From Lentisphaeria bacterium (GTDB taxonomy: Bacteria; Verrucomicrobiota; Lentisphaeria; Victivallales; Victivallaceae): 64,000 bases of DNA. The DNA lies in the NCBI GenBank assembly GCA_017466125.1, contig JAFTUS010000084.1, positions 1 to 64,000 of the forward strand, in the 5' to 3' direction. Below, piece by piece: positions 7,987 through 15,517 of the stretch. The notes beneath the pieces were generated by a model. That model was given only the letters and a program-made list of their open reading frames with translations. It was not told the origin of the DNA and did no database searches. The position numbers were made by a program, and so were the translations under genes. Each line of letters opens with the position of its first letter. Positions within the stretch are counted from its first letter, which is position 1.

Positions 7987-9305
7987 TTGATGACGAAATA
8001 AAAGTTGTTTATGCAATGTATATTCCTTTAGTTTTTCCAGAAGGGTTCGCCATCGGAGGGCCAAAAGGAAGCAGTAATTTTTCTGAAATAGAACGAAATG
8101 GTGAAAATCATCCTGTTATCAGAGGAACAACCCTTGCCGGACTTTTGCGTAGCGCCGCAGAAGATGAACCTGCATTTGATGAAGTTTTAGAAGATTATTT
8201 CGGCTATCCGCTCGATAGCGGATTGGGGCGAGGAGAAAGCCGATTGATTTTTTCAGATTCAGCGGTAATAAATTACAGCACCAATCTTTCTACCCATAAT
8301 CTTATCAATCGCCATACAAGCAGTACCTCAATCCTTGGGAAAGGACTTTTCTCTCTTGAACGAGTTTCTGCCGGTGCTCAAGCTGATGTTTTTATCCGGC
8401 TTAACAGTGACGGACGCAACGAAGAAAAGGACCGGGAACTCTTGAACTTTTTGGCCGGGCAACTCAATGGAGGAATTTTCATCGGCGGCAGCAGCAATCG
8501 CGGTATCGGACGTTGTCTTGTGCGTGGTAATCAAATTGGTTTGGCCCGATTTGATATGCGAGATGCTGATTCGGTTGCAAATTATTTAGATATGCTCTAT
8601 TTTGATCAGAAGACTTCAGACTTTTTCAAGCCAATTAGTATTCCGGAGTCATCCCAAAAGTTCCAAATCAAGGTGACATTGCAGATTCCCAAAGGACAGG
8701 ATTTGCTATGCGGGGCCGGTTCTGCGGAATTCCCGGTATCCGTATTTTCGGCAGACGGAAAAGAATATTGGAAAATTCCCGGCTCTTCTTTGCGGGGCGT
8801 ATTTAGAAATTGGATGTCACGATTAGCTGCACGCGATGGGGAAAGGCTCTCTGATAATGTTGAACAATATATAACAGACGGAGAACGTGACGTATTGACT
8901 CTCCATAAAAATAATGATGCAATTCTTGATCTTTTTGGCTCATTGAATCAAAGAGGAAGAATTCATTTCTGCGATGCTATTTCATCGCGCCCCGTTGAAC
9001 GGAAAGATGAACAAAAACGTTTTCATGTTGTCATTGATCGCTTTACCGGCGGTACTAATGACGGAAAACTGTTCTCCAATACAGTACTCGTATCTTCAGA
9101 TAACTTGAAATTTGAGACCGAAATCTCCATCGATAAGCCTGAGCAAAAGGAAGTTATCTGGTTACAAAAGGCTCTGCAAGCTCTTCATTTGGGGCTTATT
9201 CGTCTAGGGTCATCCAAAGCATCCGGCAGGCTTGAAGTCTCTTCGATAAATATTCTTGCTAATCCGAAAAACTTGATATTTGAAACAATAAAAAAGGACT
9301 TTTGA
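7983..9305 (+). CDS. Double-Cas7 (Cas7-2x-like) RAMP protein
   Basis: The 440-aa product starts at 7983, where ATGA overlaps the previous stop and GGAGGAAGGA lies upstream; a longer start at 7950 lacks support. Two Csm3/Cmr4-like RAMP units are visible. The first has VIRGTTLAGLLRSAA and SSNRGIGRCLV. The second, from about residue 220, has KIPGSSLRGVFRNW, LFGSLNQRGRIHF and GSSKASGRLEV. Tandem Cas7 units form the backbone along the guide. The second unit's loop reads GAGSAEFPV, with Glu where Csm3-type proteins usually have the RNA-cleaving Asp, so target cleavage at that site is uncertain. It is translationally coupled to its upstream partner. Confidence 0.8.
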   Translation: MIDDEIKVVYAMYIPLVFPEGFAIGGPKGSSNFSEIERNGENHPVIRGTTLAGLLRSAAEDEPAFDEVLEDYFGYPLDSGLGRGESRLIFSDSAVINYSTNLSTHNLINRHTSSTSILGKGLFSLERVSAGAQADVFIRLNSDGRNEEKDRELLNFLAGQLNGGIFIGGSSNRGIGRCLVRGNQIGLARFDMRDADSVANYLDMLYFDQKTSDFFKPISIPESSQKFQIKVTLQIPKGQDLLCGAGSAEFPVSVFSADGKEYWKIPGSSLRGVFRNWMSRLAARDGERLSDNVEQYITDGERDVLTLHKNNDAILDLFGSLNQRGRIHFCDAISSRPVERKDEQKRFHVVIDRFTGGTNDGKLFSNTVLVSSDNLKFETEISIDKPEQKEVIWLQKALQALHLGLIRLGSSKASGRLEVSSINILANPKNLIFETIKKDF

Positions 9306-9308
9306 ATT

Positions 9309-11567
9309 ATGGCTATCCACCCCTGCATAAAAAATTTACAGGACGCAGTCCGAAAAAAAGAAATAACCAGTGAGAAAATCAATAATTTTAAAAAATGGAT
9401 GAACAATCCTAAAAAATTTAAAGAAGAATATAAAGAGGAAGCAGAACAGGTTCTACTTGAAGCAGAGAAACTTATGCAATCAGGCCAGGGTGATTGGGGT
9501 TACAAACAACTTCAGCAGAAAAGTCAGTCAAGCAGAGAAAAATCTTACTACGGAGGAAAACAAAAGCAGGAGAAGTATATGAACTATTCTGCTGCTGATG
9601 CAAAAGTTTTAGGAAGTCCTTTTCACAACCCTTACACATTTATTCCTTTTCCAACCAAAGCCCCTGAACGAAAAAAACCTACTCCTTTAAGTATTGATGA
9701 AAAAGAAACGGATCGTTTGAGTGGAATTCTCAGGGTAAAACTCCAAACTCTTTCTCCCTTGCTTACTCCGGAAAAAAAGGGGGGAAAAGAGGACAGTAAG
9801 ACGCCCCAGCTCGTTCCTGCGTTGAAAATAAACAAAGATATAATTGTGCCGGCATCGTCTGTCAGAGGAGTACTGCGTACCTTGACCGCTATTATCAGTG
9901 GGAGTGCACTCGATTATGTGGACGATGAACTTTATTTGTGCCAAGGGCGCGATCTGCAACTTAAGGAGCCGCTCTATTTAGCTGAAGTCATTTCTCCTGG
10001 AAGCCGATATGAAGATGGCGAAGTTGCCTTCAACCAGGCAAAATTGATAGAGTCATCTAGGTTAAGTGAACTACTTAACTGCCCAAAAGAATTAAGTAAA
10101 GAAACACGTCCAATTTGGTTAGATGAGTCTCTGACTTCAGCTCAATACCAAGAAGATGAAGATCATCCATATCGTGTTAAAGTCAGCGGCAGGAAGGTAA
10201 ATTCCAAAAATCCGCCCGAAGAATATTTTTGCAGAAGCAAAGTCAGCGGCAGGAAGGTAAAGTCCAAAAATCCGCACGAAGGATATTTTTGCAGAAGCAC
10301 TGCTCGCAAAATTACTTTACGTAAAGAACTTTGGAAAGAATATGGCGGCAGGCATCGTAATGCGACCAAAACAGGATTGCAGAAGGGGGATTTGGTTTGG
10401 TTGGAACCTTATGATCAAGAAAAAGGGATTAAGGATGGAAGTGATGTAAAATCCATCCAGTGGGCGCGCTGGGGACGCAAAGGTGTTAATTTTTTTGAAA
10501 AATTAAGTGAGAGATTATCTTATATGTTGCCGGATTCGCTTAAAAATGACGGTCTTGTAGATATTACCTCTGATCTTTTTGGCAGTATTCCCATGCCCGC
10601 CCAAGAAGCCGTTGCCAGTTATGATGCCTTTGCTGCCAGAATTCGTCCGGAAAATCTGGTTTTTCAAAATGCAGGTACATTCTGGAATGAAATGCCCGTC
10701 CTTGGAATGCCACATCCGGGCTGCAAGGCTTTTTATCTTAATAACCCTGATTATGATAAAATTTCTCTGGAGGATCTTCCAAGAGGTTACAAAGTATATC
10801 GAACCAGCAAACACGATTTAGGACAAGAACCTTGGAAATACTCAAATCAACCTATTTTTAATCATCCGGAAAATGCAAAGCCTTTCCAAGATACGAAAAA
10901 CTTGACTCGAAAATGTGAATTGATTAATCAAAATACTACGGGGGTGATGAATATTTCTTTTCGTGCGTTGAACCGAAAAGAATTGTCACTGTTGCTGCTG
11001 GTGCTGTCTTGTGATTTGCGTATTGGTGGCGGGAAACCTCTGGGATTAGGACATTGCAAAGTTACCGAGATCAAAGGGGTCTCCGAAGACGGGGTGGAAT
11101 TTCTTTGCTATCAGCCTCAAAGAGCATCGCTTCCCAATGGTCAGTTTGAATTGCCTGAAGATTATATAGAACGTGCGAAACTTTATTGTAAAACTCAAGT
11201 CCCTGTGTCCATGATGCGATATCCCCGCGCAATTAATGGGCTACAGCGCGGAGGAATGTGTTATTTTTCTTATTTTGCAGAACCTAAAAAAGGCGGAATT
11301 GGTTTAGAATCAGTTGGATGTGAAGGAAATTTGGAACAAAAAATCGGTAATAATCTTATAAGAGCTCAAGGATTACCTTTTTTTGATCCCACAGACCCAG
11401 AATCTGATGAGCTTTTCGGATATGATTTAAATGGGAGGTTTTCGTCTAAGAAACAGCAAAAAAATTTTTATTCTGATTTTGACAATGACACAAAATCTCA
11501 AGGACAAAAAAATGAGAATAACAGTCCCAATAGATTTTCTCGTCAAAGGGCAAGAGATAAACGGTAA
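9309..11567 (+). CDS. Cas7 with large insertion (TIGR03986-like RAMP)
   Basis: This 752-aa protein has a helical, lysine-rich N-terminal extension (1-135), then a RAMP fold. Its first half is near residues 140-195 (IIVPASSVRGVLRTL). Its closing glycine loop, DLRIGGGKPLGLGHCKV, is near residue 580. About 380 residues are inserted between these two halves, so it is an oversized Cas7 of the kind found in III-D variants. A tail of about 130 residues, rich in Asn, Lys and Gln, follows. The inserted part contains a perfect-length 20-aa tandem duplication (10179-10298). It starts 3 nt after the previous stop and ends the cas operon. The III-D Cas7-insertion assignment rests on fold motifs and operon position. 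Confidence 0.75.
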   Translation: MAIHPCIKNLQDAVRKKEITSEKINNFKKWMNNPKKFKEEYKEEAEQVLLEAEKLMQSGQGDWGYKQLQQKSQSSREKSYYGGKQKQEKYMNYSAADAKVLGSPFHNPYTFIPFPTKAPERKKPTPLSIDEKETDRLSGILRVKLQTLSPLLTPEKKGGKEDSKTPQLVPALKINKDIIVPASSVRGVLRTLTAIISGSALDYVDDELYLCQGRDLQLKEPLYLAEVISPGSRYEDGEVAFNQAKLIESSRLSELLNCPKELSKETRPIWLDESLTSAQYQEDEDHPYRVKVSGRKVNSKNPPEEYFCRSKVSGRKVKSKNPHEGYFCRSTARKITLRKELWKEYGGRHRNATKTGLQKGDLVWLEPYDQEKGIKDGSDVKSIQWARWGRKGVNFFEKLSERLSYMLPDSLKNDGLVDITSDLFGSIPMPAQEAVASYDAFAARIRPENLVFQNAGTFWNEMPVLGMPHPGCKAFYLNNPDYDKISLEDLPRGYKVYRTSKHDLGQEPWKYSNQPIFNHPENAKPFQDTKNLTRKCELINQNTTGVMNISFRALNRKELSLLLLVLSCDLRIGGGKPLGLGHCKVTEIKGVSEDGVEFLCYQPQRASLPNGQFELPEDYIERAKLYCKTQVPVSMMRYPRAINGLQRGGMCYFSYFAEPKKGGIGLESVGCEGNLEQKIGNNLIRAQGLPFFDPTDPESDELFGYDLNGRFSSKKQQKNFYSDFDNDTKSQGQKNENNSPNRFSRQRARDKR
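10179..10298 (+). repeat. 60-bp tandem duplication inside the Cas7-insertion gene
   Basis: Two 60-bp units (10179-10238 and 10239-10298) differ at three bases only. Each encodes 20 residues beginning KVSGRKV and ending YFCRS. All three differences change the amino acid (Asn/Lys, Pro/His, Glu/Gly). The reading frame is kept. It is a recent in-frame duplication in the inserted part of the RAMP protein. Confidence 0.97.
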
Positions 11568-11594
11568 TTTATTTTCCGTCTGATTATAAAAACT

Positions 11595-11620
11595 CCCCAA
11601 AAACTTTTTCGTTTTTGGGG
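11595..11620 (-). terminator. Hairpin terminator between convergent genes
   Basis: A 10-bp perfect stem CCCCAAAAAC/GTTTTTGGGG with a 6-nt loop lies 27 nt after the last cas gene. The T-rich tail (GTTTTTATAATC) follows the stem on the minus strand, so it best fits the leftward genes at 11710-12586, but it can also stop the cas transcript. Confidence 0.75.
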
Positions 11621-11709
11621 AAAATATTCTACCCGTAAAAACTTAAATTTTGGTGACATCTGGCTTGACCGAATTTACACTATTAAAAAAATTCTGCAAT
11701 GCACAACGT

Positions 11710-12105
11710 TTATCTTCTGTGCTGTACAATCTTACCGTAATCTGCTGAATGTTTATAGTTTGCAAAAGACGTTTCGTTTAAAGCCGGAGTAGTATTTGAA
11801 ATTTTGCCGGAAAATATTCTTTTCAAAAACTGACCGCTTTGGATAAAACAGAAAACAATCAATCGCCAAAATCGTTTTACAAACCAGCAGATAATTTTGA
11901 AAAGAAAACTTCTGAAAGTCCAAATCAGCCAGAGAACAGCTGCACATACTGTGAAGAAGGCAACGACCTGCCAATATTTGTATATAAACCAAATGGCGAC
12001 CATAAAAATAACGATATACAGTAAGTCTAAGCCGCTTCCGTTATTACTGCCACGGTGGACCGCTACATATTCTCCTCGTTTTGCATGAATATGTTTTACC
12101 TTCAT
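11710..12105 (-). CDS. Small membrane protein of unknown function
   Basis: This 131-aa protein begins MKVKHIHAKRGEYV and then has two or three strongly hydrophobic segments between residues about 27 and 90 (LLYIVIFMVAIWFIY, VVAFFTVCAAVLWLIW, LIVFCFIQ). It ends in a hydrophilic tail. I do not recognise the family. AAGGAG lies upstream of the ATG. It follows the exported protein at 12128-12586 by 22 nt and so is in one operon with it. It is convergent with the CRISPR module and separated from it by a hairpin. A role linked to CRISPR defence is possible only by proximity. Confidence 0.7.
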   Translation of the reverse strand: MKVKHIHAKRGEYVAVHRGSNNGSGLDLLYIVIFMVAIWFIYKYWQVVAFFTVCAAVLWLIWTFRSFLFKIICWFVKRFWRLIVFCFIQSGQFLKRIFSGKISNTTPALNETSFANYKHSADYGKIVQHRR

Positions 12106-12127
12106 AGATTATTTCTCCTTTTTCTGA

Positions 12128-12586
12128 TTATTGCTCTTGTTGAACTTGGGATTTCTTACTAACTTGGTGGCAAACATAAGAGACCGCAATTACAGCTCCA
12201 GTTGTAAGGACAACCGGATTTGCTGCTGTTGCCCCGCTTGCGACGATACCGGAGAGCCCTGTGATGGCTGCTCCTGCTGTTACCAGGGGGGAAGTAACGG
12301 CATTGACAACAGCGGCAGTTGCAACAAACAGGACGCTATTTTTCACTTTTGCAGTTTTCTTGTTTTTCCCATCATCTGTGGCAATAGACGTTTTTGTCTT
12401 TTCTGTCAGCTCTGTTTCGTTCTCTGCGGATGCCAGGCGCTGTATGGTTGTATAGAAGCGATTACTTCCCCGGTTAAAACTTGATACGGCAGCGGAGTCG
12501 GCGTAAATAGGACTTGCAACCCCAATGGTAAAAATGGCAAAAACGGTTGAGACGGCAATGTTGCGGATGGAGGCGAGCATTTTCAT
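12128..12586 (-). CDS. Exported protein with hydrophobic C-terminal segments, unknown function
   Basis: The 152-aa product starts at MKMLASIRNI (12586), which has AAAGGAA 8 nt upstream; a longer open frame to 12685 has no ribosome site. Residues 1-30 form a signal peptide ending near YADSAA. The middle is charged and lysine/threonine rich. Residues about 85-140 contain two long Ala/Val/Gly-rich hydrophobic stretches (ATAAVVNAVTSPLV, GAVIAVSYVCHQV) typical of membrane insertion. No family is recognised. It precedes the small membrane protein at 11710-12105, and the two probably act together in the envelope. Confidence 0.7.
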   Translation of the reverse strand: MKMLASIRNIAVSTVFAIFTIGVASPIYADSAAVSSFNRGSNRFYTTIQRLASAENETELTEKTKTSIATDDGKNKKTAKVKNSVLFVATAAVVNAVTSPLVTAGAAITGLSGIVASGATAANPVVLTTGAVIAVSYVCHQVSKKSQVQQEQ

Positions 12587-12820
12587 AGCAATCATTCCTT
12601 TCTGTGATTTATGGCTTACTATTTCTGTCTCTGTATAAGTGGCTGGCAATATCAATTTCCGGGCTGTTTTTATAAATTTTTGCACTTTTTGTCATTGCCA
12701 CAAATATATAAACGCACTATTGCCATTTCAGGGTGGTGCATTTACTTTTGTATATTATATCTTACAATCGTCACATGTAAAACTCATGAAGATATCTTGC
12801 ATGTATTGTTGAAATTCGAC

Positions 12821-12848
12821 TTGACAAAACAGTTTCCTGTTGTATATT
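12821..12848 (+). promoter_or_regulatory. Sigma70-type promoter for the GH35 gene
   Basis: TTGACA at 12821-12826 and TATATT at 12843-12848 are separated by 16 nt, and the GH35 start codon is 29 nt further on with AGAGAGGAA before it. No operator-like palindrome is evident. Confidence 0.65.
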
Positions 12849-12876
12849 TATCCAAACTTCAGAGAGGAATTTCATT

Positions 12877-14628
12877 ATGGGTAAAGTTGAAGTCCGGGAC
12901 CGGGCGGTTTTTATTGATGGCAGAGCAACGCAGATCATTTCCGGAACGATCCACTATTTCCGGGTGCTGCCGGAACTGTGGCGTGACCGTATCGCAAAAG
13001 CAAAACAACTGGGCTTGAATGGTATTGAAACATATCTGTGTCACAATCTTCATGAACCGCAGCCGGGAACGTTTGATTTTTCCGGTATTCTCGATTTTGA
13101 ACGCTTCCTTTCCGAAGTTCAAAAAGCCGGATTGTACGCCATTGTGCGCCCCGGTCCTTACATTTGCGCCGAATGGGAAAACGGCGGACTGCCGCCGTGG
13201 GTCAGCGCGATACCCGGTGTGGATTTCCGCTGTTCCAACCCCGCTTTTATGGAGATGACCGACCGGTATCTGGATAACGTACTGCCCCGCATCAAAAAAT
13301 ATCTCTACACGGCGGGCGGACCCGTTATTATGATGCAGATCGAGAACGAATACGGCAGTTTCGGCAAAGATAAAGTCTATCTGGAACATATCCGCCAGAA
13401 GTATCTTGACCACGGGATCGATGTGCCGCTTTTTACGTCGGACGGCCCTTCTGATACCATGCTCAACGGCGGCACGCTGCCGGAGTGTATCCAGACGGTG
13501 AATTTCGGCAGCCATTCACAGGGGGCGTTTGAAGTCAGCCGCCGTTTCCGCCCGGATGATCCGGATTTCTGCATGGAGTTCTGGAACGGCTGGTTCGACC
13601 ACTGGGGCGAAGAACACCACACCCGCAGTGCCGATGATGCCGCCGCTGAACTGGATGCCATCCTCGGATGCGGCGGTTCGGCGAACTTGTATGTGTTCCA
13701 CGGCGGGACCAATTTCGGTTTTATGGCGGGAGCCAATGGCAACGGGGATAAAGAGGGTAAATACGCTCCCACGGTCACCAGTTACGATTACGATGCACCG
13801 TTGTCGGAATGCGGTGACCCGACGGAAAAATATTTTGCCTTTCAGAAGGTTATCAGAAAGTACCGTCCCGATGCTCCGTTCGGAACGCCTCAACCGGGGA
13901 AAAAGCAAGTACCGTTGCCGGTGAAGTTCACCCAAACGGCCTCTCTGTGGAGTCAGTTGGATCGTCTGGCGGAGAAAAAACACGCTCTCAAACCGCTGAC
14001 GATGGAGAAATGCGGTCAGGGATATGGTTTCATCAACTACCGTACAACCGTGGACGGCCCGTTTGAAAATACCCTTTTCTTCCCCGAAGTCCACGACCGT
14101 GTGTCCGCCTACATCGATGGAAAATATGTCGGCACGGTCTACCGGAACGACGAAGAGCGGAAACTGCCGCTTGCCGTTACCGGAAAGTCCGCCGTACTGG
14201 ATCTGCTTGTGGAAAATACCGGCCGCATCAACTACGGCCCGCTGGTCGGTCATGACCCCAAAGGCTTGCCGCTGGGTGTCTGCCTCGGCTATCAGCAGCA
14301 GATTGACTTCGACATCTGGAAGCTGGAATTGAATGACCTCTCACCGGTCGTTTACGGCGAGTTTCAGAATTTACCGCAGACACCGGCATTTCACCGGGGA
14401 ACCTTTGAAGCCGAAGCCGGAGTCGATACTTTCATTTGCACACCGGGTGTAAAAGGGGTGATCTGGATCAACGGTTTCAATATCGGCCGTTACTGGGAGA
14501 TCGGTCCGCAAAAAACACTCTACATCCCCGGGCCGCTGTTGAAACAGGGCAAAAACGAAATCGTTGTACTGGAACTCCACCAACTTTCCGGAGACAGTGC
14601 CGAATTTACCGATACGCCCGGATTGTAA
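12877..14628 (+). CDS. GH35 beta-galactosidase, cytoplasmic
   Basis: This 583-aa protein is a glycoside hydrolase family 35 enzyme that should release terminal beta-galactose. The TIM barrel fills residues 1-330: GTIHYFRVLPELW near the start, RPGPYICAEWENGGLP, the acid/base Glu158 in MQIENEYGSFG, and the nucleophile Glu234 in DFCMEFWNGWFDHWG. FHGGTNFGFMAGAN is also typical. Two beta-sandwich domains follow, ending in FNIGRYWEIGPQKTLYIPGP, the usual GH35 jelly-roll signature. There is no signal peptide, so it acts on imported oligosaccharide. It is monocistronic, with its own promoter and a hairpin after the stop. Confidence 0.95.
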   Translation: MGKVEVRDRAVFIDGRATQIISGTIHYFRVLPELWRDRIAKAKQLGLNGIETYLCHNLHEPQPGTFDFSGILDFERFLSEVQKAGLYAIVRPGPYICAEWENGGLPPWVSAIPGVDFRCSNPAFMEMTDRYLDNVLPRIKKYLYTAGGPVIMMQIENEYGSFGKDKVYLEHIRQKYLDHGIDVPLFTSDGPSDTMLNGGTLPECIQTVNFGSHSQGAFEVSRRFRPDDPDFCMEFWNGWFDHWGEEHHTRSADDAAAELDAILGCGGSANLYVFHGGTNFGFMAGANGNGDKEGKYAPTVTSYDYDAPLSECGDPTEKYFAFQKVIRKYRPDAPFGTPQPGKKQVPLPVKFTQTASLWSQLDRLAEKKHALKPLTMEKCGQGYGFINYRTTVDGPFENTLFFPEVHDRVSAYIDGKYVGTVYRNDEERKLPLAVTGKSAVLDLLVENTGRINYGPLVGHDPKGLPLGVCLGYQQQIDFDIWKLELNDLSPVVYGEFQNLPQTPAFHRGTFEAEAGVDTFICTPGVKGVIWINGFNIGRYWEIGPQKTLYIPGPLLKQGKNEIVVLELHQLSGDSAEFTDTPGL

Positions 14629-14640
14629 AGGAAAAAGCCC

Positions 14641-14668
14641 TATAAAACCTCGAGAAACAGGTTTTATA
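14641..14668. terminator. Bidirectional hairpin terminator
   Basis: A perfect 10-bp stem TATAAAACCT/AGGTTTTATA (14641-14650 with 14659-14668) with an 8-nt loop lies between the convergent GH35 and beta-propeller genes, 12 nt after the GH35 stop. Confidence 0.7.
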
Positions 14669-14670
14669 AG

Positions 14671-14694
14671 ACTTATAGGACTTATAGGACTTAT
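14671..14694. repeat. Short tandem repeat ACTTATAGG
   Basis: Two complete ACTTATAGG units and a partial third follow the hairpin directly, between the convergent stop codons. No function is evident. Confidence 0.85.
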
Positions 14695-14704
14695 TGAATC
14701 AAGC

Positions 14705-15517
14705 CTACGGTAAATAAATAATCTTGAGGCGGTACAAATCGCCTTTCAGGAAGCAGAACACCAGTTTTTTGCCGTCCGGCGAAAAGGCGGGGGCGTGGTT
14801 GTCGGCATTGTCGGAAGTCAATTTGGTGACTTTCAACGTTCTCAAATCCAGAAGCGCAAGGTCGGAAATGGGCTGGATGCCGGTGGTCTGGTAGACCAGA
14901 TAACGGCTGTCGGGGGAGAATACCGCCCCGTAACAGCCCCGTTCTGAAGTCTGTTTGGTTTCAAAGACCTTTCTGCCGCTTTTCCGGTCGATCAGAGCGA
15001 TGTTGCGCATCCCCTGGAATTTACTGGTCAGTACCATCCATTTCCCGTCTGCGGAGAGTGCCTGAAGTGTGCGGGGGAACGATTTTTCCGGCACCGCCTT
15101 TCCGGTTGCCGGGTTCCAGCGGAAGAGTTCCGGCGGGTCGTCAAATCCGGCGGGATAGACGACTTCGCCATTCGGTTTTTCCATAGGAGTTCCCGCCATC
15201 GGCTGCGGAAGTTCCACTGTTTTGCCGCTTTTCTTTGTCAGATCCAACTCGCAGAGTTCGGCGAAAAGTCCGGCGGTGCGGTAGAACATTCTGCCGTTTT
15301 TCAAACGGAACGGGGCTTGACCTTCGAGGTTCAGCGGAGTCTGTCTGCCGCTTTGCAGATCCCATTGCCAGAGGCAGGGGGTCCCCTCTTTGTCTGTGAT
15401 CTGATAGAGGATACTTTTGCCGTCCTGTGTGAAAACAGGATCTTTGCCGACGGGGGTATTTTCCGCCCCCGTCAGAAAACTGCCCAGCAAAAATAGCAGA
15501 CAGACGATACGTTTCAT
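14705..15517 (-). CDS. Exported WD40/PD40-type beta-propeller (TolB-like) protein
   Basis: The 270-aa product starts at MKRIVCLLFLLGS (15517), a clear signal peptide; longer upstream frames lie inside the preceding gene. It has repeated propeller blades of the PD40 kind: VFTQDGKSILYQI, LSADGKWMVLTS, AVFSPDSRYLVYQ and PAFSPDGKKLVFC. Such domains bind ligands or partner proteins in the periplasm. Its ATG overlaps the TAA of the GH2-like gene by one base (TAATG), which implies translational coupling. It probably assists the co-expressed glycosidase, for example as a substrate-binding partner; that role is inferred. Confidence 0.82.
   Translation of the reverse strand: MKRIVCLLFLLGSFLTGAENTPVGKDPVFTQDGKSILYQITDKEGTPCLWQWDLQSGRQTPLNLEGQAPFRLKNGRMFYRTAGLFAELCELDLTKKSGKTVELPQPMAGTPMEKPNGEVVYPAGFDDPPELFRWNPATGKAVPEKSFPRTLQALSADGKWMVLTSKFQGMRNIALIDRKSGRKVFETKQTSERGCYGAVFSPDSRYLVYQTTGIQPISDLALLDLRTLKVTKLTSDNADNHAPAFSPDGKKLVFCFLKGDLYRLKIIYLP

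Noticed and set aside
12587-12685. N-terminal extension of the exported protein to 12685
   Set aside because: The extension has no ribosome site and would bury the signal peptide; the internal start has AAAGGAA at a good distance.
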